NCBI GenBank assembly: GCA_938004375.1
Contig: CALKWH010000128.1
Location: 1-12,958 of the forward strand
Length of the DNA: 12,958 nt
Reading direction: 5' to 3'
Source: an uncultured Pseudomonadota bacterium
Lineage (GTDB): Bacteria > Myxococcota_A > Polyangia > HGW-17
Part shown: in pieces, positions 1 to 7,564 of the stretch
Layout: each line of letters begins with the position of its first letter
Numbering within the stretch: the first letter of the stretch is position 1
The notes under the pieces: generated by a model
Databases searched by the model: none
Told to the model about the DNA's origin: nothing
What the model saw: only the letters and a program-made list of their open reading frames with translations
Made by a program: the position numbers and the translations under genes

Positions 1-52
1 CCGGCGACCACCCAGATCTCCACTCTTTCCCTACACGACGCTCTTCCGATCT
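1..52 (+). other. Illumina P5 / Read 1 adapter (artefact)
   Basis: The stretch matches the Illumina P5 primer plus Read 1 adapter, ending in GCTCTTCCGATCT at position 52. It carries two apparent mismatches to the standard primer near positions 13 and 21. It is library sequence, not phage DNA. Open frames that run into it acquire adapter-encoded ends such as DRKSVV and should be trimmed. Biological sequence begins at 53. Confidence 0.97.
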
Positions 53-874
53 GCCCGACTCGCCGTTGTCGTAGGACACGTCCTCGGCTGCCACGGGGCC
101 GCCGGAGCCGACCACGTTCCACGATCCGCCGTCGAACGTGAACAGGCCAGCCTCGTCGATGCGGTAGGCCACGTCACCGGCGGACGCGGTGTACTCGACC
201 CACACAGCGCCGTCGTACTCGTACACGCGCTGCACGGTGTAGGGGGCCTGGGTCGCGTTGGCGACGTAGCGGTCACCCTCGTTGGCCGTGGGCGGGTTCA
301 CGGCCCCGGCGCCGATGTCCGTGGGGTCCCAGTCTGCGATGATCGGCTTGAGGTAGTTCTCGACGCTGGAGGCCAGATCGTCCAGGGCCTCCGCGGTCTC
401 GACCAGGGCACCCTCGACATCCGTCGCGTCGATGTAGTCGTCCGGGTCCTCGATGCCGATCAGGGACGCGCCCTCACCGTTGGCGGTGCTGGCGAGGTCC
501 GTCTTGTTGGCCTTGGCCTCCAGGTCACCGTCTGCGCTGGCGAGGGATCCGCCGTTCAGGACGATGTCGACCTCATGGGCCGCGGTCTGCGCACCCTCGG
601 CCGTACCAACGAGGTAGTTGGACGCCGAGTCAGTGGCTTCGATCTTCACGGTCGAGGGGTTGAAGTACGCCTTGCAGCCGGGGGTGAACGTGTCACCCGT
701 CTTGGCCGTCAGGCGGACCTTGCCCTCCTTGACACAGGCCACGTCCAGGCCAGCGTCGGCCGACGTGACGGGGACGAGGAACTCTGCCCCGAGGACGAAC
801 GGGACACCGGACACGACGCCACCCAGGGGGGCGATCCGAGTCACGATGGATCCTTCACTCAAGTAGTTCTTCAT
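53..874 (-). CDS. Capsid decoration protein (DUF2190-like) with fibre-like C-terminal domain, partial
   Basis: The frame starts at ATG 874-872, nine bases after a GGGAGG ribosome binding site (884-890). It runs open for 274 codons to the adapter, so the C-terminus is missing. Residues 1-108 (MKNYLSEGSIVTRIAPLGGV onward, ending EVDIVLNG) resemble the DUF2190 capsid cement/decoration family, which is usually about 110 residues long and stabilises the shell. The protein continues well past that. Residues 112-175 look like a helical or fibre-type linker (NGEGASLIGIED, then TDVEGALVETAEALDDLASS). Residues about 193-253 (PPTANEGDRYV, then DGAVWVEYT, FDGGSWNV) resemble DUF2793-like modules found in phage fibres. 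The gene lies directly after the capsid gene, as expected for a decoration protein. Family names come from pattern recognition only. The fusion suggests a head fibre. Confidence 0.8.
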
Positions 875-910
875 GAGGCAATGCCCTCCCGGTTCAGGGG
901 TGCGTTCAGC

Positions 911-944
911 CGGGGGGCAGGGGAGGTAAAACCCCTGCCCCCCG
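911..944 (-). promoter_or_regulatory. Perfect 13 bp GC-rich hairpin between capsid and decoration genes
   Basis: Positions 911-923 are the exact reverse complement of 932-944, with an 8-base loop (924-931). In the mRNA the stem begins 11 bases after the capsid stop codon. The loop reads UUUUACCU, but no U-tract follows the stem, so it is not a textbook rho-independent terminator. Plausible roles are mRNA 3'-end protection or partial attenuation that sets the ratio of capsid to decoration protein. The structure is seen directly; the role is inferred. Confidence 0.7.
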
Positions 945-955
945 GGAGGGGTTCA

Positions 956-2890
956 TCAGGCGCCGTGGTCCTGGGCGAACGCCTGCCACTTGGTGCAGGT
1001 GGCCGCGAAGGACATCGTGGCGTGGAAGATCACGCTGTCGGTCGAGAAGTCCGGGTACTTGGACACGACCGGGCCGCCCTCTTCCGCGAGGAATCCGTAG
1101 ACCAGGGCGGACGGGTCACCGTTGCCCAGTTCCCACTTGGTCGAGTCGTGGCCCGGGATGTAGATCCGGTTCTCCGGGGCGATCATGACCGTCAGGGCGT
1201 CGGTGGGATCCGCGACGTAGAACTTGTCCGAGTACAGCTGCTCGATCTTGTTCCGCAGGGCAGCCCCGGCGAACAGGAACTTGGCGGGCATGCCGATGAC
1301 CGCGCCATTGCCATCAGTCTGGTTCCGGAGCAGGGCGTCCAGGGCCGCGATGCGGTCCACGTCAGGGGCGCCACCGGAGTCCACGAGGTTCGCGTGGTCG
1401 GCGTGGTACAGGGCCTTCGAGTCACCGCACACCTGAGTGGTGATGGCCGCCAGTGCCATGGCCGAGCAGGTGCGCTGCGCGGAGGCACCGAACTCGCTGA
1501 CGGCACGTGCGAACGCGCCCAAGTCATCGTTGACCACCATCTCCTTGGTGATCCGCAACTCGGCACCCTTCTTGACCAGGGTGCCCGACTCGGCAACCTC
1601 GGCCCCGGTGATGCCCTGGTACTCGGAACCCTCGGTGACGGTCGGCAGCACGCCGAAGCCCATCAGGTTCGGGTACGACCGGGCCTTGTAGTCCGAGAAG
1701 TCGTCACGGGACCCGACCCGCTCGTACCAGCGGTACTCGGGGACGTTCTGGAAAGCGGCGACCAGGATCTTGTTGGCGACGTTGCTCAGGAGCAGGGGGA
1801 AATCGCCGCTCGTGTGCGCAGCCGGGGCACGCAGGGCCATGCCCACGATCTCGCCACGGGTCATGCCGCGGGTGTTCACGCCCTGGCGCTGGAGGCCCTT
1901 GGCCGCCAGATCGACCAGCGAGGCGCCGCGCAGGTTGCGGGCGGACTCGGGCAGGTCACGGATCAGGCCAGCCTTCTGCTCCAGGCGGGACTCGATCGCG
2001 CGGATCTCGGTGTCGCCCTCGTCACGGGTCACGACGATCTGCGACCGGATCTCGTCCTTCGCGCCACGCTCGGCAACGAGGTCGAGGATCTGCGCGCGGG
2101 CCGCGTCCACGGTCACATCGGGGTTGGCCAGCATCGCGGCGATGTCGCCGTCAGCCACGCGGACCTTCGCGGCGATCGTGCGGATCTCGTTCTGGCGTGC
2201 GGCCTCGGCCTTCGCGCCCTCAGCGCGGATCTCGGCCATCTGCTTCTCGTCCATGGTGTTCTCCTGTTGGGTGTTGCTCTCGGCGGAGCGGGGGTCAGCC
2301 GCCGCCGGAGCATCCGGGGCGGGATCGGCCTTGGGGGTCTGGTTCGTCGTGCTGGCAGAACGAATGCCGCCAGTGGGATCCGCGGGGACGGGGACTACGG
2401 AACCCTCGTAGGGCTCCCACGAAGATGCGACGCGGGTCTCGTTGCCTGCGTCGTCACGGGTGACGGTCCACTCGTGGACCCGGTAGCCCACGCTGGTGTC
2501 AACCAGGATCCCGTCAGCGATGTCCTGGACAGTGTCTGCATGGCGGGCCGCCTTGCTCAGGCGAACCTCGGCCACCAGTTGACCGTCCAGGATGCGGGCC
2601 GTACCGGGGATGAACCGGCCGACGACGCTCTTCACGCTGGAGGAGTTGTGGTCCTCCAGGAACGAGGCCCCGTGGTTGAAACGCTCCAGCCGGATCTGGC
2701 TGGGCTCCATGCCGAGGACTTCGGTGTAGAACGAGTCGCTGGACCAGTCGTACCGCTGGACCGGGGCGCCGGATCCGAGGGAGACCGTGATGGTGCGCTT
2801 GTCAGGGTTGTAAGAGGCGGACTGGAACGTGGCCGCACGGGTCGCGAGCGGCATGCCGTCACGAGTCAGGATCGCAGGGGCGTCGGGCAC
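956..2890 (-). CDS. Prohead protease / scaffold / major capsid protein fusion
   Basis: A 644-residue protein that should make the phage head shell. The start is GTG 2890-2888, seven bases after GGGAGG. Residues about 20-180 look like a prohead serine protease. FLEDHNSSS holds the likely catalytic His81, and GILVDTSVGYRV holds the likely Ser133. Glu108 (VAEVRL) may complete the site, but this is a guess. Residues about 180-212 are an Ala/Pro-rich linker. Residues 213-310 are charged and helical (EKQMAEIRAEGAKAEAARQN onward), like a scaffold or delta domain. From about 359 (HTSGDFPLLLSN) to the end the sequence resembles the major capsid fold of known protease/capsid fusions. The protease would remove the scaffold, releasing mature capsid protein, perhaps cleaving just before HTSGDF. 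The gene follows the portal after a 169 bp gap and precedes the decoration protein. A second start lies within it at 2254. Confidence 0.9.
   Translation of the reverse strand: MPDAPAILTRDGMPLATRAATFQSASYNPDKRTITVSLGSGAPVQRYDWSSDSFYTEVLGMEPSQIRLERFNHGASFLEDHNSSSVKSVVGRFIPGTARILDGQLVAEVRLSKAARHADTVQDIADGILVDTSVGYRVHEWTVTRDDAGNETRVASSWEPYEGSVVPVPADPTGGIRSASTTNQTPKADPAPDAPAAADPRSAESNTQQENTMDEKQMAEIRAEGAKAEAARQNEIRTIAAKVRVADGDIAAMLANPDVTVDAARAQILDLVAERGAKDEIRSQIVVTRDEGDTEIRAIESRLEQKAGLIRDLPESARNLRGASLVDLAAKGLQRQGVNTRGMTRGEIVGMALRAPAAHTSGDFPLLLSNVANKILVAAFQNVPEYRWYERVGSRDDFSDYKARSYPNLMGFGVLPTVTEGSEYQGITGAEVAESGTLVKKGAELRITKEMVVNDDLGAFARAVSEFGASAQRTCSAMALAAITTQVCGDSKALYHADHANLVDSGGAPDVDRIAALDALLRNQTDGNGAVIGMPAKFLFAGAALRNKIEQLYSDKFYVADPTDALTVMIAPENRIYIPGHDSTKWELGNGDPSALVYGFLAEEGGPVVSKYPDFSTDSVIFHATMSFAATCTKWQAFAQDHGA
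2252..2265 (-). promoter_or_regulatory. Internal ribosome binding site and ATG inside the protease/capsid fusion
   Basis: On the minus strand AGGAG (2265-2261) sits six bases before an in-frame ATG (2254-2252) that encodes Met213, exactly at the border between the Pro/Ala linker and the scaffold-like region (MDEKQMAEIRAEG). The spacing is ideal. Initiation here would yield a 432-residue scaffold-capsid protein without protease. Lambda uses the same logic: the scaffold Nu3 starts inside the protease gene C. The motif is seen; its use is inferred. Confidence 0.55.
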
Positions 2891-2927
2891 GGAGCACCTC
2901 CCTCAGCCGAACGTTCCGGCCTGCGGA

Positions 2928-2956
2928 CGGGCGGGTGCCTGCTGGGGTCGGAGGGG
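2928..2956. repeat. 29 bp dispersed repeat, copy 1 (intergenic)
   Basis: Identical over 29 bases to 4969-4997, in the same orientation. This copy lies in the gap between portal and capsid genes (2891-3059), in which I see no gene. The other copy encodes part of the Pro-rich tail of the large terminase. It begins CGGGCGGGTGCCTG. Confidence 0.85.
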
Positions 2957-2968
2957 ACGGAAAACGGT

Positions 2969-2991
2969 GGCCGGAACAGGGCCTACAAGGC
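2969..2991. repeat. 23 bp dispersed repeat, copy 1 (intergenic)
   Basis: Matches 10655-10677 at 22 of 23 positions (A at 2978 against C at 10664), in the same orientation. It lies 12 bases from the 29 bp repeat in the portal-capsid gap. The other copy is in the linker of the phosphoesterase gene. Confidence 0.8.
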
Positions 2992-2998
2992 ACGGGAC

Positions 2999-3028
2999 GG
3001 GTTGGGGTGGTGTGGTTGGTGGGGGTGG
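2999..3028 (+). other. G-rich tract with G-quadruplex potential
   Basis: The plus strand here is almost only G and T, with seven runs of two to five G. The core GGTGGTGTGGTTGG (3006-3019) differs by one loop T from the classic two-tetrad thrombin-binding aptamer. Since genes are on the minus strand, the G-rich strand is the template and the mRNA is C-rich. It could slow RNA polymerase between portal and capsid genes. Confidence 0.5.
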
Positions 3029-3059
3029 ATCGGTGCGGGCCTAGAACGGGCTGGAAACG

Positions 3060-4637
3060 TCACGCAGCCTTCGGGGTCTTTTCCTCTCCAGGCAGCGGAG
3101 GTTCGGACAGGAGCACGTTGCCGATGGCCTGTGCGACTCCGGACGTCGAGACCTGGGACAGGTCACCGAGGGACACGATGCCCAGGCGCTCCCGCTCCTC
3201 CTTGTCGTCCGCGATCTCGGCGTTGACCACGTCGGGATCCCTGCCGTCCGCTTCGATGATCTCGCTGCGGGATCGGATGCCAGCCTGCATCTCCAGCACG
3301 GCTGCCTTTGCCTCTTCGAGACGATCGGCGGACTGCTGCTTCGGTGCGGACCATCGGACGTCGTACAGGGCGGGCATGTTCGGGAGGAGGCCCGCTGCCA
3401 CGCAGGCGTCCACGAAGGCACGCCACAGGGGGGTGTTGACCGCGGGGTTGAATACCTGCTCCCGCCACACGGCGATGTTCTTCGACTGCTCGATCAAACC
3501 CAGACGGGCCTGGGAGAACGAGGCGTCGGACATGTCGCCGGACAGGACGTGGTACGACAGGCCAACCCCGAGGGCCAGCCGTCGCATGTGGGCAACGATG
3601 AAATCCTGGACGCCCTGCGGGGGCTGGGGAGTGTGGATCTGCACCTGCTTGCCGTCAGGTGCGTAGATCACGGTGCCGGGGGTCAGGCCCTCGATGGGGT
3701 TGCCGTAACCGTCGGTGGCCAGGGCGCCGGTCTCGTCCTCTTCGTTGGCGATGCCGTCAGGGGGGGAATCCTGGGATCCGCCCGTGACGGTTGCAACGAG
3801 GGTCGCGGCTGCACGGGTGCCTACAAGGATGGCCTCCTCGTATCCGGCGAGGTCCCAGAGGGCCAGGATGACGGGGGACAGAACGGGGACGCCACGAACC
3901 TGTCCAGGGCGCTCGGTCCTGTACGCGTGGATCACAGACTCGGCAGGGACACGGACCGTCTCCAGCGAGGCGGACATGCCCCACAGCCCCTGGCTGCCCG
4001 GATGCTCCTTGTAGAGATGCAGGGCGACCTTCTCACCGACCGCGTCGTACTCCACGCCAGCGACCACACGGTTGAGGCCCACGGCCTTGTTGAGGTCCAC
4101 GGGCAGGTGGTCGGACTCGATCGGCTGGATGCGCAACGGCGGGGTGCCGAGTTGAACGTCGGTTGGGTACGTGGGACGGATGCGGGCCAGGGCCTCGCCG
4201 TCCACGAGCATGCTGCGGCACATCAGTGCCTGGAGGCCGTAGGCCGTGATCGTGGACCCGCGGACGGGGGTCTTGCCCCAGGCATCCCACAGGCGGTAGA
4301 CCTCGGCGTCCAGGGCCGGATCGCCTGTATCCACAGTGGGCCTAATCCCCGTGGCCACGATCGCGTTGACGAGGGCGTCCACGATGCGTCGGGCATAGGG
4401 GTTGTTCTGCACGAGGTCACGGGACCGCATGCGCAGGCGCAGCAGGTCACGGGTGATCTCAGCGTTGGCGTCCATGGAGTCGCCCAGCCAGGAGTCGGCC
4501 CGGCCGAGGCCAGCGCCCTCGTAGGATCGCTGGCCTCGACCTGACCGTCGGTGGGGGGTGGAGGGGGACTTGGCAACAGGCACAACCGCGGCCTTGCGCC
4601 CGCGGAGAACGCCCCATGCATCTGTCAGCCTACCCAT
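3060..4637 (-). CDS. Portal protein, lambda family
   Basis: A 525-residue protein of the lambda gpB-type portal family: the dodecameric ring at one head vertex through which terminase pumps DNA and to which the neck attaches. Recognisable stretches are the N-terminal SYEGAGLGRADSW (about 38-50), the helix LLRLRMRSRDLVQNNPYARR followed by NAIVATGIRP (65-100), VYRLWDAWG (113-121), and LQALMCRSMLVDGEALARIR (135-154). The length fits the family, usually around 500. The start ATG (4637-4635) overlaps the gpW stop by one base (TGATG), and a GGAGG lies eight bases upstream inside gpW, so the two genes are translationally coupled. The last 20 residues are Pro/Glu-rich. A 169 bp gap with no gene but several short repeats follows it. 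Confidence 0.93.
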   Translation of the reverse strand: MGRLTDAWGVLRGRKAAVVPVAKSPSTPHRRSGRGQRSYEGAGLGRADSWLGDSMDANAEITRDLLRLRMRSRDLVQNNPYARRIVDALVNAIVATGIRPTVDTGDPALDAEVYRLWDAWGKTPVRGSTITAYGLQALMCRSMLVDGEALARIRPTYPTDVQLGTPPLRIQPIESDHLPVDLNKAVGLNRVVAGVEYDAVGEKVALHLYKEHPGSQGLWGMSASLETVRVPAESVIHAYRTERPGQVRGVPVLSPVILALWDLAGYEEAILVGTRAAATLVATVTGGSQDSPPDGIANEEDETGALATDGYGNPIEGLTPGTVIYAPDGKQVQIHTPQPPQGVQDFIVAHMRRLALGVGLSYHVLSGDMSDASFSQARLGLIEQSKNIAVWREQVFNPAVNTPLWRAFVDACVAAGLLPNMPALYDVRWSAPKQQSADRLEEAKAAVLEMQAGIRSRSEIIEADGRDPDVVNAEIADDKEERERLGIVSLGDLSQVSTSGVAQAIGNVLLSEPPLPGEEKTPKAA

Positions 4638-4837
4638 CAGACGTCCCTCCGGAACCGGATGACGCCGTGCGTGTAGCGACGGGCCTTCGGCAGGGTTTCA
4701 CGCTTCATCAGCGCGATGGTTGCGACGAGGTCTTCGCGGGACTGGTACGTGACTGCTTCGTCCCCGTACCGGATGGAGAGTTCGCCAGAGGCCAGCAGGG
4801 CCTCCAGACGCTCGATCTGCTCGGTGGTGTATGCCAT
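4637..4837 (-). CDS. gpW-like head-tail joining protein
   Basis: A 66-residue protein resembling the gpW family. In lambda, gpW binds the portal after packaging and prepares the head for tail attachment. The typical opening MAYTTEQIERLEALLASGEL is followed by a beta pair (SIRYGDEAVTYQS), a second helix (REDLVATIALMKRE) and a basic tail ending RFRRDV. Length and position between large terminase and portal match the lambda order. GGGAGG lies five bases before the ATG. The gene begins 24 bases after the terminase stop and overlaps the portal start by one base. Confidence 0.9.
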   Translation of the reverse strand: MAYTTEQIERLEALLASGELSIRYGDEAVTYQSREDLVATIALMKRETLPKARRYTHGVIRFRRDV

Positions 4838-4861
4838 GAGGGCCTCCCGTTTCGCGGGGGC

Positions 4862-6916
4862 CTAGAGCCACTTCCCACCAGGGTTGCGGCCTCGACCGCC
4901 GTTCAACCAGCCGCTTGGGCTGGCGGGACGACGCGGTACTCCCCGTGGCCCAGAGTCCGGTCTCTTGGCGGGCGGGTGCCTGCTGGGGTCGGAGGGGGGC
5001 GTGGGTTCGGGCGCCGGTGGCGGGACGACGGGCGTCGAAGGTTCCGGATCCGGGCCTGCCTTCTGGGACAGGTGGAACTTGGACCCGCCCATGGCGAGGC
5101 TGTGCGCCCCTGCCAGGGCATACACGAAGGTGTCCAGCACCTCGTTCCGGTGGTGTTCGGTGATCTTCTTCCAGGCCACCTGGACCTTGCCCTTGGCATC
5201 CCGCACGGAGGACCGCCTCTCGGCCGTCAACTGCGCGAAGAAGTCTGGGTGGTCCTTGAGGATCCGATCGGGCACATGGACGTAGAGAGGGCCAGGGGCC
5301 GTGACCTTGAGCATCCGCTGGATCTCGTCCTTGGCAGGGGTGGTGCGGACCGTGTAGTAGGCTGATTTGCGGGCCTTGTTCCGGTCGGACCACCGGAGCG
5401 TCTTGTCCCAGACTGCGTCCCTCGGGCCGCCGTCGTCGCCCTTCACTGCATGGACGCCCCACTTGTATCGAGGGCCTGTGTACTCCATGACCTTGCTGGC
5501 CATGTCACCACGGTCAACGCAGGCGGCAGCAGGCCGCAGGCGCCGACCATCTGCGGTCGTGTAGACCCGGCGGACGATCTCGTCGTGCCGATCCCATGCC
5601 TCACGGCTGGACGGGTCCCCGAGGATCACTTCGTAGTCCAGGACCCAGCATTCCCATCCAGCGCCCCACCCGAGGACGATGGTCTCCAGGCGCGTGTGCC
5701 GCTGGACGTCCGTGCCTACGGTGATAACCTTGACCCCAGCAGGGATCGCGTCCTCGTCCCAGGCAGGCTCAACCAGCCGCTGGAGGCTGTGTGCGTCGAT
5801 GACGTCGCCAGGGACCTCGTAGGATTCCCCCAGGCGTGTGTTGATGACCGTCCGGTGCTCGTCGTGGTCGCCCGCCTTCAAGCGGGCCATGGCGGACTCC
5901 CACTGGCGTGCAAGGTCTGCCCAGGAGTAACCACCCGCAGGGAGGATCAGGCTGTTGTACGAATACGAGGTGATGACTCCCCCGCCGATGTCTGGGCGCG
6001 TGGCGTGCCACCGACCCGCAGGCATGAAGATGGATTTCTCGGACTCAGACCAGTCACCCCCACAGTATTCGCAGACGTAGTGCGCCGAGGAGGGGTCACC
6101 GGGATCCCACACCAGACGGGGCTCAAATGAGGTTCCGTCCGCAGTGGGGACACGAAATTTCAGGGCTTGCATTTCTCCGCACCGGACGCACGGAACCCGG
6201 AATACCCTCTGGTCACCCTTGTCGTGCCAGGAGTCGATCTCGGAGAGGCCCTTGACCTTCGGGCTGCTGACGATGACGGCCTTGGACAGGTCGCCGTAGA
6301 CCGTGGTGCGTGCCAGGGCAAGGTCGATCGAGGATCCCGACCGGCTGAGGTTCTCCCGGTGCTCGTCCGCTTCGTCGATGATCACGTACCGGCAGGTATC
6401 GGAGATGAGGCCCGTGGCGCTCTGGGCGCCGACGATCTTCACGTCCCCGCCAGGGAACCTCTTCAGTTTGAGCGTGTTGTCCTTCGACCGGCCCTTGTCC
6501 TCGGCAACACGGGCACGCAGGGCGGGGCTGTCACGGACCATCATGTCCAGGCGCTTCTTGCTGAAGTTCTCTGCCAGGGTGTCGGTGGCCGTGACCCACA
6601 GGACGGGGCCGGGGTTCTGCAAGATGATCCCTGTGAGGAACGCTTGTTCCAACAAGGTCTTCCCGCCCTGTACGCACGCCTTGAGTACGGCCACCCTGCA
6701 CGGGTCGTCGGGGCCAAGACGGTCCAGGGGCTCCCGCAGGAACGGGTACAGGTCGAAGTCCACGGGTGCGGCGGACTTCGAGTACTCGGGCGAGAGGATC
6801 AGGTGCTCGCTGGCGATCTCAGAGTACGGGCGTCGGGGGGCTGGTTCCCATGCCTTCTCCAGCGCTGCCCGGAGGGCGGACGCGGATACCGTGTAGTCAA
6901 CCTGTTGCTGGAGCAT
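4862..6916 (-). CDS. terL: Terminase large subunit, GpA-like
   Basis: A 684-residue packaging ATPase and nuclease of the lambda GpA family, which cuts concatemeric DNA and drives it through the portal. The ATPase has a variant Walker A at KACVQGGKT (79-87), normal for this family, the coupling segment LWVTATDTLAENFSKKRLDM (106-125), FPGGDVKIVGAQSATGL (154-170), and Walker B YVIIDEADEH (177-186) with Asp181 and Glu182. Two CxxC pairs (243-246 and 282-285) form a probable zinc knuckle. The nuclease domain begins near VGTDVQRHTRLETIVLGWG (400-418), where Asp403 is the likely first metal ligand, with CVDRGD at 466-471. The last ~65 residues are Pro/Arg-rich and look disordered; they contain one copy of a 29 bp repeat also found between portal and capsid genes. 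The start ATG overlaps the small terminase by 20 bases. Confidence 0.95.
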   Translation of the reverse strand: MLQQQVDYTVSASALRAALEKAWEPAPRRPYSEIASEHLILSPEYSKSAAPVDFDLYPFLREPLDRLGPDDPCRVAVLKACVQGGKTLLEQAFLTGIILQNPGPVLWVTATDTLAENFSKKRLDMMVRDSPALRARVAEDKGRSKDNTLKLKRFPGGDVKIVGAQSATGLISDTCRYVIIDEADEHRENLSRSGSSIDLALARTTVYGDLSKAVIVSSPKVKGLSEIDSWHDKGDQRVFRVPCVRCGEMQALKFRVPTADGTSFEPRLVWDPGDPSSAHYVCEYCGGDWSESEKSIFMPAGRWHATRPDIGGGVITSYSYNSLILPAGGYSWADLARQWESAMARLKAGDHDEHRTVINTRLGESYEVPGDVIDAHSLQRLVEPAWDEDAIPAGVKVITVGTDVQRHTRLETIVLGWGAGWECWVLDYEVILGDPSSREAWDRHDEIVRRVYTTADGRRLRPAAACVDRGDMASKVMEYTGPRYKWGVHAVKGDDGGPRDAVWDKTLRWSDRNKARKSAYYTVRTTPAKDEIQRMLKVTAPGPLYVHVPDRILKDHPDFFAQLTAERRSSVRDAKGKVQVAWKKITEHHRNEVLDTFVYALAGAHSLAMGGSKFHLSQKAGPDPEPSTPVVPPPAPEPTPPSDPSRHPPAKRPDSGPRGVPRRPASPSGWLNGGRGRNPGGKWL
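4969..4997. repeat. 29 bp dispersed repeat, copy 2 (terminase tail)
   Basis: Identical to 2928-2956. It encodes about residues 640-650 of the large terminase (around PSDPSRHPPAKR) in the low-complexity tail. Its right edge overlaps GGGGGGCGTGGG (4994-5005), a 12-mer that recurs at 10643-10654 beside the 23 bp repeat in the phosphoesterase gene. Confidence 0.85.
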
Positions 6917-7514
6917 CGTTGGGGATACCTCGCAGAGCCTTCGTGATCTCGATCCGGATGACCTCGCGGATTTCCCTCACGTCCTTGAGTCCGATGACCT
7001 TGTCGGCGCACAGGATCGGCACACCCTCCAGGTTGGCCTTGGCTGCCGTGATGATGTCCACCCAGGCACGCTGCGCGTCGGCCACGGGGATCAGTTTCCC
7101 CTCCGCTTGCAGGGCCTCGTTGCGTGCCTTGATGGCCTGCCAGTAGTTCTTCAACGCGAGGGCCGTGGCAGCCGTCATTCCCGGAGGCAGTTTCAGGTCG
7201 TCGGGGGGAGCCTCGGGCAGGTCTGTCTCTGACGTCGTGGGGTCGTCGGTGGACGGGGGTGCATACGTGGGCGGGGTGGCCCCGTGTCCGCGGTCAGGCT
7301 TGCCTCCACGGGACGGATCCCGGTTGGCATCGACCCTGATCCCCGTGGCGTCCAGGTCAATGCTGCGGTCCTGATACCTGACGACCCAGCCTCGGCGTTC
7401 CCAATCCCTGACAGAGGTGGGGTCGATGCCGAAGTGCTTGGCAGCCTCGGCACGTGAGGCGCCCTTTTTCGGGGCGCGCTTCGCGCCTGCGGGCGTGGGC
7501 GATGGCTGGCTCAT
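6897..7514 (-). CDS. terS: Terminase small subunit, Nu1-like
   Basis: A 205-residue protein that should recognise the packaging site and bring in the large terminase. Residues about 19-60 form a helix-turn-helix of the gpNu1 type: SRAEAAKHFGIDPTSVRDWE, then RRGWVV and a short wing. A Pro/Thr-rich linker (about 66-112) leads to a helical C-terminal part (ALKNYWQAIKARNEALQAEG, then IPVADAQRAWVDIITAAKA) that probably oligomerises or contacts the large subunit. AGAGG lies six bases before ATG 7514-7512. The gene overlaps the large terminase by 20 bases. Immediately upstream is a short hairpin and then the 105 bp tandem repeat, a good candidate for its DNA target. Identity rests on the HTH, the helical C-terminus and the position. 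Confidence 0.85.
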   Translation of the reverse strand: MSQPSPTPAGAKRAPKKGASRAEAAKHFGIDPTSVRDWERRGWVVRYQDRSIDLDATGIRVDANRDPSRGGKPDRGHGATPPTYAPPSTDDPTTSETDLPEAPPDDLKLPPGMTAATALALKNYWQAIKARNEALQAEGKLIPVADAQRAWVDIITAAKANLEGVPILCADKVIGLKDVREIREVIRIEITKALRGIPNDAPATG

Positions 7515-7525
7515 GGCTTACCTCT

Positions 7526-7540
7526 CGGGGCAAGGCCCCG
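7526..7540 (-). promoter_or_regulatory. Short hairpin just upstream of the small terminase ribosome binding site
   Basis: CGGGGC (7526-7531) pairs perfectly with GCCCCG (7535-7540) around a 3-base loop. It abuts the AGAGG ribosome binding site of the small terminase (7521-7525), so in the mRNA it could hold that site open or, with neighbouring bases, partly hide it. No U-tract follows, so it is not a terminator. Confidence 0.4.
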
Positions 7541-7564
7541 GGACCTCGTGTAGTCCGATGGGGT

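Noticed and set aside
31..276. Minus-strand frame ending inside the left adapter
   Set aside because: Its last residues (DRKSVV) are translated adapter, and the decoration gene occupies this stretch in another frame.
575..3226. A plus-strand open frame of 883 codons opposite the protease/capsid gene
   Set aside because: It is the antisense of a recognisable capsid gene, is rich in Gly, Arg, Val and His from GC-rich shadow codons, and has no recognisable domain. Other long plus-strand frames are rejected for the same reason.
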